Shown: positions 34,216 through 45,900 of the stretch, piece after piece | How positions within the stretch are numbered: the stretch's first letter is position 1 | Layout: every line of letters starts with the position of its first letter | From: Acanthosepion esculentum | Taxonomy: Eukaryota; Mollusca; Cephalopoda; Sepiida; Sepiidae | Direction: 5' to 3' | NCBI GenBank assembly: GCA_964036315.1 | Contig: OZ038511.1 | Coordinates: 742,229 to 806,228, forward strand | Length of the DNA stretch: 64,000 bases | Translations under genes and position numbers: made by a program | The notes under the pieces: generated by a model | Seen by the model: only the letters and a program-made list of their open reading frames with translations | What the model was told of the DNA's origin: nothing | Databases searched by the model: none

Positions 34216-36279
34216 TTCCCCCTCAGCATCGTCTGTTACACAATACAGTATGAATAGTGTGAAGGTGACACTGATATTTATTCTTTGGATTCTTCTGATT
34301 TATATCAAGTGACATATTCCTCCGTCTATCTCTCTTATTATTTTAAATCTTGTATTTTGCTGGATGCACATGTTTTGAGTAGATGCCTTTGGCAATAAAA
34401 TGTACTCTGCCAGATGCCATATTTTTCTTAAGACTCTTGATTGTACAAGTTGGAAGATGTAATTCGCACTGTTTACAAAAAAAAATAAAAGACAAGGCAT
34501 CTACTCATACGTGTGTTTCCACTAAAATATAATATTTAAATAATAAATAATATCTGATTAAAAATAAAAATCCATCAATTCCTTAGAAATATTTGTTTAT
34601 ATTCACTTATCAAACACTTATCCCTTATCTTCCAAACATATAAACAATTGTTTTACTTTCCATCTCTTCTTAGATGGACACAGGAAGTCTCTATCTGCTG
34701 AATCTAATGGCAAGAAATCAGGTTGAAATTCAAGCATTCAGTATTTTGAATTCATCTCGTTAGAGTCGCTGACAACATTATGTTTTCCCGTTAGAATTGT
34801 TGGAAAATGTCAGCTTTTAATGTAAAAGGGTTGACTTGTGATGAATAAAAAGAAGACATTTTCAAATTAATTTTGTCGTGTTTTTAGAAATTAAGGAAAT
34901 GCTACTTTCATCTAAGCCACATAAATTTGGAATGATTTTATGAAATTGTGAATGTAAGAATCTTTTACTTTTTATGTTTTAGTAAAATATTTGAAAGACT
35001 TTCTGTTCACTTTCAGAATTGCAAAACTTCAATGTTAAATTTCTGCTGGTTATTAAAATGAATTGGATTCTCAACAGTTTTAGTGCAAGTCATAAATATA
35101 AAATCTAACATTTTTGATTTTGTGCAGTTTTTATGTCTTCTTTTCTGAAATATAAAATGACTTTATAATTTTTATATTGGAAAACGTCCCATAAAAATGC
35201 ATCAGAATAGATAAAAAAAGTGATTTTGTTTGTAACTTTTATTGTGAGAAATGCAAACAAGAAATATTTTGAGGATAGTAGGAATTTTCATATATTATAT
35301 TTTTGTATTCTTTTTTTTATGAGAATTGTAATTATTAAGACTCGATTAGCAGTAAGATATTTCTCTCTCATAATAGATATGATTTTTTCATTATTATTGT
35401 TATTATTATTTATGGTATCTTCTGTTTATTCTGGGATCAAGTGACAACTTTTATAAAATTTGTAGTTCTTACTTCAGGATACTTACTACACTGTGTTCCA
35501 GCATTATATGCAAATCAATAAAGTGATATTTATGAAACAAATGGACGTGGAGTCATCAAATGTTGGTCAAACATAGAATGCATGTTTATATGCAATATCA
35601 CAAAATTTACAATCATATGATAATGTAGAATTTAATTTATGCTGGAATATGCAAAATGTGATTTTTAAACCATTCCAAATTACATGCACACATGTCAAAC
35701 GTATCAATTTGACATGATAGGAATATAATCAAAGAATGTCAGTAACCAAACACATGAGAATTTATTCTAAGGAATGACAATCAAAGAAGAGTATTACAAG
35801 TTTGCTCATATAACACAAAATTTTGGACCTTTCAACACTGTTTATTGCTTACGATGTTGTTTCACTAGATCATATACGACTGAATAGTGAGTTCAATCAT
35901 CACTGAGTGCTCCATACTTGCAGCCTTGTGCCACATCTAAGTCATGTTTAGTTAATCATTATAATTTCCATTTTTTTCTGATAATTTCAAGCTGCCTAGT
36001 GTCCAGAGAAAAACTTGAGAATTTCTTTAAGAGCAACAGCTTTGCAAACAGTTACGTTTCTTCCTGAAGTTCATTTTAGATAAAAAGTATTTGCTGTTTT
36101 CATAAAGGTGTCACTTGCTTGATGATGCTACAAAATTTTTTTGATGGGGTCATTTTTTTAACCTTCATTTGGCAAAGTGTTCAATAGTTGCAATAGCAAT
36201 ATGGAGCCGTACCGTATATAAATACTACTTTGAATGCCAGTGTCTTTTTCTTAAGCTATTGCTGAATGTTGGTCCTTAG
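34216..36279. other. No gene recognised
   Basis: AT-rich. The downstream half of a Tc1 fragment may lie in 35.5-36.3 kb, but it is unreadable. Confidence 0.4.
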
Positions 36280-36690
36280 GAATTCCATTTAGGCAGGAGA
36301 GTTAATTTTCATGGTGCATGTTTCTAAGTACCTCAGGATGTGCCTATTGTGAGATTTTAATTTTTTGGACCTCCACTGGCAGCAAATAACTCTTTGCTAC
36401 TTTTAAGTGGGGACTTATGTGCATCTGTCTCAAACAGATTTCTATTTGTCAAGTAAGTGACAAACATCCATGTGTTCCCTTTGTTGGCACATAGCTGGGT
36501 TTGAAATGGATTTCTTGATTGTATGCTGGTCTCTTGAAAGACTTTTATCAATTTCTACTATTTTTGTACCTTCATAAAGCAATTCAAGAATTTTTGCTTT
36601 TTGAGGACAATAGCTTAGATGTGAATAGTGTAAATAATAATAACTCTTCATTCCAGGAATTGAGACAGAAATTTGTTGCCTTCTCACCAT
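36280..36690 (-). pseudogene. Tc1-like transposase N-terminal fragment
   Basis: Minus strand: KAKILELLYEGTKIVEIDKS, DQHTIKKSISN (paired HTH DNA-binding region of a Tc1/IS630-type transposase), then after a frameshift KSSKELFAASG and a HILRYL segment. A short unrelated stretch (YYYLHYSHLSYC) interrupts the start. No catalytic residues recovered. Confidence 0.5.
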
Positions 36691-37749
36691 TGTTCAAAAA
36701 TGCTTTACAAACCATGTTGCATATAATTTGGAACAATGAAAAAGAAGTGATATCTCTAAAATGGCTGCCAGTTGTTTATTACTGCGCAGAACCACTTTTG
36801 ACATTGCAGAAATGTTACACCTGCCAGTGCTTCCAACCTTTTACTAAAAATTCATGATAATTCATGTAGTCAATCGAAGGAGAATTTACAAAATACAATT
36901 TGCATATAATGTTGAAATGCACTGTAATTTACAATGTATATTCATCTTCACTATGTTGATTGAAGCAATGACGCTTTCATTTGTTTGGTAATGTTTTCAT
37001 GACTTTTCCCAGTGCTCGAATCATGAAAGTCACAGCTATTACATTATTATCTCAGAATTTAGGCAAAGTTTAGATATTTATTCTGTGGTATGATGGCATT
37101 ATTTATCAGATTATTTCTTTATCTACATCCAGGTTTTGTAGATTGGGTAGAGGATCTCTTTGTAAATTTAAATCACAAAGAATCTTATATTTATTTGTCT
37201 GCAAACGTAAATATAAATGGTTGTTTTTTTATTGCTTGCCAAAAATGACCCTTCATTAGATTGATGATAATTAATCATACAAGAAAGTATTATTTTTAAT
37301 GTATAGCATTGGAAATTCTGTATCTTGATCTAAAGCATAAAAATAACAATGGCAATAAATATTGCAGAATAAAATTTAACTCAAAATCTGTTATATCATT
37401 GGCATCAATGTATGTACATCAGTTTAGTGTACCATTTAGTAGATTCTTTTTGCTCTGATATTTTTCAACAGCATCAGCAAATAAATATATTCACTGTGTT
37501 TTCAGTGGATATTTCTGGTAACAATAAAACAGCCTCACATCCTTTGCCTACTTAGAAGTTCACAAACAAGAAGTAGGCATTTACCAACTTTCTCAAATCT
37601 CTTTGCTTAATGTATTTTACAGCAAATCTGTAATGTAAAGCATGTATATATATATATATATTGCATGTGTATGTATGCATGCACACACAGAGACCCAAAC
37701 ACATAGACGTTTGTATTCATAGGTAAATATTTGAGTGTACTTGTAATTG
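36691..37749. other. No gene recognised
   Basis: Nothing identified apart from a short (TA)n near 37648-37662. Confidence 0.4.
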
Positions 37750-37751
37750 AA

Positions 37752-37818
<67 letters not shown>
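37750..37818. repeat. (AT)n microsatellite
   Basis: AT units with one GT interruption near the start. Confidence 0.97.
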
Positions 37819-37821
<3 letters not shown>

Positions 37822-38030
37822 TCAACACTCAGAGGTGACAGGCTGTTTCATGCTAGACACAATCGTCAGGCTGCCAGATTGCATGATTACATCTAACATG
37901 AAACAGCCTGTCACCTCTGAGTGTTGACTTCACTTTTATATTTATATTTACATATGCTGTATCTCTGATATTGAGCACTCTATCCCATAAATATAGCACA
38001 CCTTAAAACTATATTTCTTCATATATTGTA
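37819..38030. mobile_element. Family 1 repeat with perfect 34-bp palindrome arms
   Basis: 37819-37852 and 37897-37930 are perfect reverse complements (AAGTCAACACTCAGAGGTGA...). The spacer is 44 nt. On minus CTGACGA, GAAA and GTC are all present, but stem I next to the core no longer pairs. The tail to 38030 matches the 30.7 and 39.1 kb copies. Confidence 0.75.
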
Positions 38031-38747
38031 TGTATGCAATCTCTCACCCACTTGTTTTCATGCGCACGCACACACGTGCACACACACACACAACCATATA
38101 ATAATTATTAATGTGCATTTATTTATATATTTCCTGTCCCATCTGTAGGGGCGGAGAAGTAAATCAACTTAGTATATCTATGAGTGATTATTTCCTTTAG
38201 TCAATTTTAATAATCTATATGAATAAAATATTTATCTGCATTTAGACAAAATTAGTTTCTGTGCAAAAATGAACCATTTAATTAATCTATTCCTTTACTC
38301 CTACCTTTCTTAGATCACAGTCTTATTTGTTCAATCCTTTCATGTGAGGTATACAGATACCCTTATCTATTAACTGACCATCTGGTCTTGAAATAGGCTT
38401 TATTGTCACTGTCTTTGTCATTCTGTTGCTAATCTTTTTCTTCCAAGAGATATTTTCACTTCACTGTTATATTAAATGCATAAATTTTTTAACATGAAAA
38501 AATCTGGAGCAAAAAGCAATTTACAGAATACCAGCAGTAATCAATGAATCCTAGATACCATTGGATGTCTAAAAAATATAAAGGGAACAGATTAATTAAA
38601 TTGTTCATTGCCCACCGTTTTAGTTGTGAATTCTTTTTCTCCACTTTATTGACTCTGACTACATTGTTTCAAGACTTTTGTTTTGTTGTATCTCATTATT
38701 AGAACTTTCTAACAATGTCCATCATTTTGGGTGGCATGGGTACACTA

Positions 38748-38748
<1 letters not shown>
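38031..38748. other. No gene recognised
   Basis: Holds a short CA-rich run near 38067-38092. Nothing else identified. Confidence 0.4.

Positions 38749-38790
<42 letters not shown>
38749..38790. repeat. (TA)n microsatellite
   Basis: About 21 TA units. Confidence 0.97.
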
Positions 38791-38792
<2 letters not shown>

Positions 38793-39169
38793 TGGACACT
38801 GAGATCAAGAAAATTCATGCTTGAATACAATCTTCAGGCCATATGTCTTGTATTTTAGCGCAACTATTTATGTATGCTTTCAAGTAGTTCATTATCAGTA
38901 GCAATGTCTATTATTCTAATGGATGCTAACCATTAGCATCTACCCAATAACTGTTAGAAAACTACAATAGACCTTGCTACCCATAATGCACCATTGACAG
39001 CATATATAGTCAAGCCAAAGCACATGGCCTAAAGAATGCATTTAAGTCTGATACAGATTGTTACCATTCACTGTTTATGTCAGACTCCACTTTTATATTT
39101 ACATATATTCTATCCCTGTTATTTGAGCATTTTTACCCATAAATATGGCATACCATAAAACTATATTTT

Positions 39170-39171
<2 letters not shown>
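38791..39171. mobile_element. Family 1 repeat with ~170-bp internal insert
   Basis: Left part (agtggacactgagatcaaga, then aattcatgcttgaatacaat) and right part (ccacttttatatttacatat to the tail) match the family but are separated by unrelated sequence, about 38860-39040. CTGAAGA on minus is kept, but GAAA has become GAAT. (TA)n lies on both sides. Confidence 0.6.

Positions 39172-39205
<34 letters not shown>
39172..39205. repeat. (AT)n microsatellite
   Basis: About 17 AT units. Confidence 0.96.
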
Positions 39206-39208
<3 letters not shown>

Positions 39209-39559
39209 ACCCACTATAAATCATAAGTTTGGGACATCCTTTGGATATTGAAGAATCTTTTTATCCCTTTTTCAAAACTAATTTATGAGCTCACTTTGAC
39301 CCAAAGAGGCTGTCTCTTTTCAAAGGGTTTTATCAAACATTTAATAATGGTAATATTGAAATGCATACAGTTTTCTTCACATTTTAGCTCTTTTTTCCTA
39401 ATATTTCTGATTGGCTAATTGTAATCTTGGTGGATTGTGAATTTTAGTTACCCCCCTCTCTAAAAAAAATTGGATGCCATGCACCAATGGGTTAAATAGT
39501 TTCTTCATCTTAGCTTATTGGGAGTTAATTAACCCAAATGGAAATGATAATGTTAGCCA
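39206..39559. other. No gene recognised
   Basis: Nothing identified. Confidence 0.35.
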
Positions 39560-39715
39560 TTGCCTTATAAGGAAACGTTTGACATTCATTGACTGAACAG
39601 ACAGTACCTTTGTTGAAATTTATAAAATCTTTCACTTAAAAAAATTTTTCAGGAAAATAATTTTCTCCAGTAGCTGTTATCACTCTTTCCAGTATTGATG
39701 GGAGTTTTTGTGGAA
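39560..39715. repeat. Left copy of a dispersed inverted repeat
   Basis: ttataaggaaacgtttgaca, ttattataaaatcttt-like words and cagtattgatgggagttttt match the reverse complement of 42860-43145. The right copy carries about 130 bp extra in the middle. Confidence 0.6.
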
Positions 39716-39839
39716 TGCCAATAGCTAGATTATGTCATTATTTTCTCTTCAAGTTACACGTAATATCCATTTTATCTATTGCTGCTGTTGAAAGTCCTCA
39801 AGTGATGTGCTTTTTTTTCTATTTGTTACAGTTCTTTGT

Positions 39840-41100
39840 GATTTTCTAGTGCCAGCCCATAAGGTTCAAAGAAGAATGGGTTTTACCAAGACCCACAGGC
39901 TTCATGCATTCAAAGCCATTTTTAAGCATGATCTTAGAAAGCAGTTTTGTCTACAGCTGAGAGTTTAGATATTTCTGGATGTGTTTGGCACCATGTATGG
40001 CATTCATATGAAAATCTTGATTTGATGAGTTTTTGTTCAAGAACATGACTCGAGTTTTCCAGTTAATGTTTCGGTTTCATAGCAATTTGCAGTGTTGGGC
40101 AAAACTACCTCAAATGCAGCCTAGTTTAGGTTCTTATCTCTTATACTAAATTTGTTATGACACCAAGATATTTGATGTGTTTAGGATTTACTAATTCCAC
40201 ATTCTGAATTATGATGGATTCAAGGTAAGTGGCATCACTGTTTTCATTCCAATTCCACATCATAGTTTCTGTTTAGGAAAGGTTTATCTTGAGTCCTATT
40301 TCTTAGAAGACTTAGTTGAGAATGTTGGTTTTCTGTACAAGATTATTCTTATTCCAACTATGTTCAATATAGCCACTCCCTTCATCATCAGTATATTAAC
40401 CTTGGGAGGGGAAGCAGGATTACTGTCTTCTACGAGTATATTCATTTGGAATGTGATATGGAAATGCTTAAATGAGGACCATCTCGTCATACCTGTGCTT
40501 GTATCTACACAGAACATAGTCTAGGAAAAGATGAAATAGATTGGGGTTGTCAGTTCCTCATTTTGTCAACCCCATCCCACCCCAATGAGGTTTGAAATGT
40601 TTCTTTTCTTCTGTTTTTTCTTTCAATTTGGATCATGGATGTGTATCTTTTTCCTCCTAGGTATTCTTCCAATTGTCTTCAGCTAATGAAGATATGATAA
40701 CATTATTTGATTCCTTTATGTTGCTTTGATCAAGATCTATTGGTATCAATTTGAACTCTAGTTTATTACAGAATTCTGATATCATGCTTTCAGTTTTAAG
40801 GGTTCGGATATTATACTTTGATGTACTACTTATTTAATCCAGAAGTGCCAAGCATTTGGTCTATGGTATCATGTACCTTCCAAAATTTGAATTTCCTTTT
40901 GGTTTTATAATAGTGTTTATTAGTTCTCAATAGCAAAAGAAAGATAAACTTTTTGAATCATCAAATTCTAGCTGAGGATTGTGATCCAAAATGAAAACAA
41001 ATCCCTTTTCGTTTCAATTCAACTTCTCCGTTTGTCAGTTTGATGACGTTTTCTCAATGCCTTGGTTAAAGTTCTGTCTTCTCCAGTTCTTTTGCAGAAT
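39840..41100 (-). pseudogene. RTE/L1-type LINE fragment (RT to C-terminal part)
   Basis: Minus-strand reading across frames shows RRYKHRYDEM near 40490, IPNEYTRRRQ near 40430, GSGYIEHSWNKNNLVQKTNI near 40350, GLKINLS-like just downstream, MWNWNENSD-like near 40250, HIKYLGVIT-like near 40165, and NRNINWKTRVMFLN near 40060. The order (long linker, GLKIN..KT, KYLG) is that of an RT followed by the thumb of a RTE/L1-type LINE. Stops and frameshifts are frequent. Clade placement is tentative. Confidence 0.5.
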
Positions 41101-42849
41101 TGACAGATTGAACCCAGTGCTCTGCTATTTATAGAGATGACCAAAATTCCTATGCTATTATTTTGGAGAGCAACTAGATTCAGATTTTTGCCTGAATTGA
41201 ATGATTCTGATTGGAATAAATGGCTTTTCGTGTGCTTGAAAATAGTTTTTACTTTTAATAGTTTTTACATGCCATCATGATTATTAAAGGTGTTGGTAGA
41301 ATTCTTTTCAAATCATTGTCATTATTTTTATCATGTTAGTGTTGATATTGATGATGATGGAAATAGTGATATCATCATCATTGTACTATTTATTATATTG
41401 GTGTCACATATTGACATAATCAATGGAAATTCCGTTCTTGAGGCATAGTGTTAACAAGACTCCTCACAACTCAAGAACTTTTTAGAGAATCCTTACAAAA
41501 TAAATGGTGGCAGTTTTCTGAAGTTCTACAATCTTGGTCTCAATTACAATTCTCCCTAAGTCCTTTTTTCATTTTCTATTTATTATTATTATTAGACAAC
41601 TGTCTTTGACTGATGTTGTAATGGTAAATCTTATTATTATTATTTGTCCTGAAGAATTTATGCCCATCCACAGGTTGATTTAGGCTCTTAAACAAATCTG
41701 TGACTATCATTTGTCACTTTTCTGTTTATAAACCAGAAAAGTAAAAAGATATAAAAATAATTTTGAATAAAAGACAATTTTGGCAAGAAGAAAAAGAAAG
41801 TGTAGAATGAATATTAGGGAGAAAAAAAGGCAAAAATACATTTATTGCAATGTCACTTGCTAAAGACCTTGTTTTTCTTCACCTTGTCTGCAAAATCTTT
41901 CATTAGATCTTTTGTGCTTTCAGTGAAGCAAGAACACCAATCATAAACATTTGATCGTCTCCTTTGAGCAAGTGCATTCAGGCAGACATCAGCTTCAGAC
42001 TGGATTGTTCAAGAAATTTGCCAGAGACAAAAAAAAAACCCAAAAAAGTAAAAAAAGAAAGAAAATATTCAGAGCAAAAAAAATATTTGATTAAAAGAAA
42101 GAGAGAATCCATTGAATTTAATGAAATGTTCAAGTGATCATCGGTGTTTATATGAGTTTCTTATTGTGAATGTTCAAAGCGTGAATTCTCTCAGTTGAAC
42201 CGAATCTCATTGATTCAAAACCTGAAATTAGACTTTCAATTGGTGCCATCACTCATGGGTGTCTTCAATTTATGGTTATGGCCATTTTGTTTATTCTATA
42301 TTGATTCTCAGATGAAATTAATGTGCTGCAGATTCTTCCATCCTATCAATGTTTCACAGAAAACTGTTGAATCTTCAGAAAGAATTTCTTCAGCCTCATA
42401 TTTATTTCTTTATTTCCAGTTTAGCTTAAAAATAAGGATGGCATTAATTACACATTTTTTATCTATTTATCATATATATATATATGTATGTATAATTATC
42501 CTCATGATTATAAGCCATTGCAAATGCAAATACACTGCTGAATAAAAGCTCTTCTGAAATTCTTCCATAACAATTGTAATCATGCTATTCTCTGTTATGA
42601 ATTACCTGCAAGCTTCTCTATCTTATCTTTCCCTCTTTTGACTGAAATCTTTCCACAATCAATCAACTGGACACCAATCAATCAACCTTTTACTTCATCT
42701 GTTGTCCTCTCTTCTTGATTCCATTTTGTCAGTTAATCACTTTTATGATATCCCATATCTTGGTTTCTTTTATGATTCATGTTGACCTGTTGGTCTTTTA
42801 GAGTTATTCTTACCATTGTAATAAAATAATAAAAATGTTGACATTCCAT
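41101..42849. other. No gene recognised
   Basis: Short ATT trinucleotide runs near 41579-41645. The 116-codon frame at 42195-42545 has no recognisable domain. Confidence 0.4.
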
Positions 42850-43150
42850 ACGACTACAAAAAATGGTTAGGAAGGAAACTCCCATCAATACTGATAAAAG
42901 CAACAACAGTTACTGTACTTGAGAAATGTATTTTTCTGATAAATTGCATTAATAGAAAGATTTTATAAAGTTCAACCTGAAGTAGCATTAGCTGCTTGGT
43001 GAAGGATTTCATGTTGCCATTAACAGTAGAGATGGGAACAAATATTACACTTCGATACCAGCCTGATAGCTAGAGAGTAAATAAAAGTGTAACTTGTCTA
43101 ATATTGGCTGCTTAGTCAATAAATGCCAAATGTTCCCTTACAAGGAAATA
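42850..43150. repeat. Right copy of a dispersed inverted repeat
   Basis: Inverted relative to 39560-39715. The two copies enclose about 3.1 kb that includes the RTE fragment. Whether they are termini of one large element or independent insertions is unresolved. Confidence 0.55.
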
Positions 43151-44021
43151 TCACCAAAATATCATTTGTGTATTTTTAAGTTGTTAGTCTCCAAGTGACT
43201 TTGTTAGTATCACACCTGTATATTGTTACTTGCATTATACATTATTCATCATATCGTTTACATTGTAAGCATTTTGGCAAGGTGCATTTCATTATGTCTC
43301 TAAATAGTTTCCAGTCAATCATTATATATTATTTTATCTCATTTTTATGCTCTTTCTTTAATCTTATTGACTGTGCAAAGTAGATATGATCCAAGAAGTC
43401 TATTCTTCAGGTCTTTACAATTAGAAATTACTTTTTGCTGTTTTTTACTGCTGTTCCTTATATACGTACTTGAAGACTTTCTCTCTTGAGGTTCTTTTGT
43501 AATTCTTCATCTGAGGATTTTCATTTTTGGTAAAATGCTGTCATAAATCATTTAAAGATTCTCTATGTTTACTCCCATTGAAGTTCGTTTTCGAGAAGAT
43601 AATTTTGCAGCAAACAATTTAGACAAATTCATATCTTCTTGTCTCACTCCATTCCAATTTTGACTTTATCCATGTCTTTGTGTAATCAAATTATTGCTGT
43701 GTTCTTATCATATATATTTCACAGAAACATCTATATAATTTTCATTAATACCTTTCTCTCTTCCTGAGTCAAAGAATTTTGAGCTTTCTACTGAGTCCAA
43801 GTCTCTTTTCATTATCAACTAAGCTAAGAAAATTAGTTGATTGTATTCTGCTGTTTTTCAATCAGTCTTTCTATAATTTTAGTAGTTCTACTGTTGATTA
43901 TATTATTTACATTGTTTTGACTATTGTCCTCATCTTTATTCTCATATTTATGACATTTTGGCCTTGTTGTACTCTCCAGACTTCTACAGGTGATATACAT
44001 TGAAGTTTCAAACTGACACAT
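43151..44021. other. No gene recognised
   Basis: Nothing identified. Confidence 0.4.
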
Positions 44022-44098
44022 GGCCCACTGGATAAAAATGTTAGTTGAAGTAATCCGGTGACTTGACCCAAAGATTTGTGAGTTCAATACCTGGCCAC
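44022..44098 (+). repeat. tRNA-like SINE head
   Basis: 77 nt from GGCCCACTGGATAAAAATG to ACCTGGCCAC. The two ends can pair as an acceptor-like stem (GGCC...GGCC). An A-box-like TGGCCCACTGGAT and a B-box-like GAGTTCAATACC are about 50 nt apart, as in pol III promoters. The B box departs from GGTTCGANNCC and the anticodon arm does not fold cleanly, so this is a SINE-type remnant rather than a functional tRNA. The SINE body may run to about 44160. Confidence 0.4.
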
Positions 44099-44495
44099 AG
44101 CAGAAGTGAACAAAACTTGGAAAGTTGAGTTACTAAAGAGAAATAACTTATACAGTATTCCGTATTGAAGGGAGCTTCCTTTCTTGACTTTTGTTTGAGG
44201 TAGTGCCAAATTTCGTCATCTTTTTTATGTTATTATTCTTGCTTTGTGTATTTGTTCAATAGTCATGCAAAAGTGCAATAGCTGAAAAATTTCCTCATTA
44301 TCTCCTTTTTTTAAAAATTTTTTCAGGAAGATTCCTTCCGCACAAGATTATTAAAACCACTTTATTTAGTAATTTCTCACTTTTTGACATTTTAAATGAT
44401 TTTCTGACCCTTTCATTAAAACACCCATTTGTTCTATATAGGGAAAAATCCCCTGATTATTAAAACTGTTTGTAATATGCATGCTAGTGATTATT
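44099..44495. other. No gene recognised beyond possible SINE body
   Basis: Nothing identified with confidence. Confidence 0.35.
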
Positions 44496-44563
44496 CACAC
44501 ACACACACACACAGATATATCTATCTATCTATCTATCTATATCTATATATATATATATATATA
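44496..44563. repeat. (CA)n(ATCT)n(TA)n compound microsatellite
   Basis: CA units, then five to six ATCT units, then TA units. Confidence 0.97.
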
Positions 44564-44739
44564 ATGCACATAAAAATGCTAATGTTGTATAATTAAAGAG
44601 TGCAATGTGAAATAAAAAACAAAATACATACTACAGAGCCTTAAATGAGATAACAAGAATTCTTCAGACCTATACTCCTTTATTTCCACTATTTGAAGTT
44701 TCATGCAATTTACCAATCATCAGGTGGTGGTTGAGGAGT
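44564..44739 (-). mobile_element. Hammerhead-bearing repeat, minus orientation
   Basis: Holds H4, followed on the minus strand by a tail of about 110 bp and then (TA)n at 44545-44563, the same layout as the 17.8 and 24.4 kb elements. Confidence 0.5.
44674..44739 (-). ncRNA. Hammerhead-ribozyme-like motif H4
   Basis: Minus strand: outer stem I ACTCCT/AGGAGT (44734-44739 with 44674-44679), inner stem I CCAC/GTGG (44724-44727 with 44686-44689), CTGATGA (44717-44723), weak stem II with TG/CA and a T-T closing apposition, GAAA (44699-44702), triplet ATA (44690-44692). Stem III is weak because the second pair is C-A. Core bases are complete and ATA is a permitted NUH triplet. Probably slow or inactive because of stem III. 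Confidence 0.55.
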
Positions 44740-44818
44740 AATAGGAAAAAAAAAAGTTTAATAACTTACATGAAACTGCCAATAACGGAAATAGAGGGCA
44801 CATGTCGGGAACAATCTT

Positions 44819-44819
44819 A

Positions 44820-44892
<73 letters not shown>
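44819..44892. repeat. (CT)n(TA)n compound microsatellite at LINE 5' junction
   Basis: CT units to 44843, TA units to 44892. The LINE begins at 44893. Confidence 0.97.
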
Positions 44893-44894
<2 letters not shown>

Positions 44895-45104
44895 TGCTGT
44901 GCCAATCCCCCTCTCTGTTCGCGTCATGGGTATCAACCGTCGGCTTCCTTTAACTCAGGCCTTCTCCCTCTTTCCAAAACCAATTACCAACATGAATAAC
45001 AAAAAACTGAAATACAAACCTAAACCAGCCTTCCAAAAATCACCCAAAACCTCTAAATATCTCCTTCTCTAACATCCGCGGCATTAGAATCAACTTCTGC
45101 AGCG

Positions 45105-45900
45105 TTGAGTCTTTTCCTCTCGATCCCTGGATACCTCCCACTCCTCAGAAAAGACTCTCTAACCCACATGCATGGCCTGGGTGTCTACGTCAAGGACCAT
45201 CTCCCTCTGGCTAGAGAGACCTCTTTCGAATCGCCGGATCATTCCTACTTATGTCTCCGCCTATCTCTTCTCAATGCTGTAAGCTATCTTTTCTTCCTCT
45301 ACCGCTCTCCATCCTCTCAGGACTGCGGGATACTCGATGTCATTTCTGACAGCATTGATAAGGCCCTCTCTGTCCATCCGTCCGCTCACATATTTGTGTT
45401 TGGTGATTTCAACACCCATCACAACCAGTGGCTACAGAACGCTACCACTGACCTCGCTGGCATTCATACTCTTAACTTTTCAATCTCTCAATCCCTCACC
45501 CAGATAATCGATTTCCCCACGCGTTTTTCCTACAATCGTGACTGTAAGCCCTCACTCCTCGACCTGTGTTTTACCTCCATCCCTGAGTTGTGTAGTGCCA
45601 TGCAGCTCTGTCCTATCGGTAACTCCGATCATGCTGTCGTGTCTGTTAGTATCTCCTTCAGCCCCACCCCCTGCAAAGAACCTCCTACCACCAGAACCAC
45701 TTTCTGTTACCAACGGGCTGACTGGGACTCGTTTCGGGACTTCCTCCGAGATGTCCCCTGGGATGCTGTATTTAAGCTCCCCACTCATGAGTGTGCTTCT
45801 GAGTTCTCCTCCTGGATCAAAGCCAGTATCGAAGCTTTCATCCCCTCCAGGAAATTCAAGGTCAAACCGCGCTCCTCCCCCTGGTTCACAGCTGCTTGTC
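45105..45900 (+). pseudogene. LINE endonuclease (EEP family) part
   Basis: Reads as an exonuclease-endonuclease-phosphatase domain: HIFVFGDFNTHHNQW near residues 94-108 (the GDFN motif) and GNSDHAVVSVS near residue 172 (the SDH motif). At the N-terminus the sequence runs from the SVES-like start directly to IPGYLPLLRK. The sister copy at 50.8 kb has about 25 more residues here, including a PDILAL..TN block that normally holds the catalytic Glu. So the N-terminal active-site strand is deleted. The frame leaves the LINE register near 45898 and reads nonsense to 46043. Confidence 0.8.

Noticed and set aside
44022..44098. Functional tRNA gene
   Set aside because: B box and anticodon arm depart from consensus; a SINE remnant explains it better.
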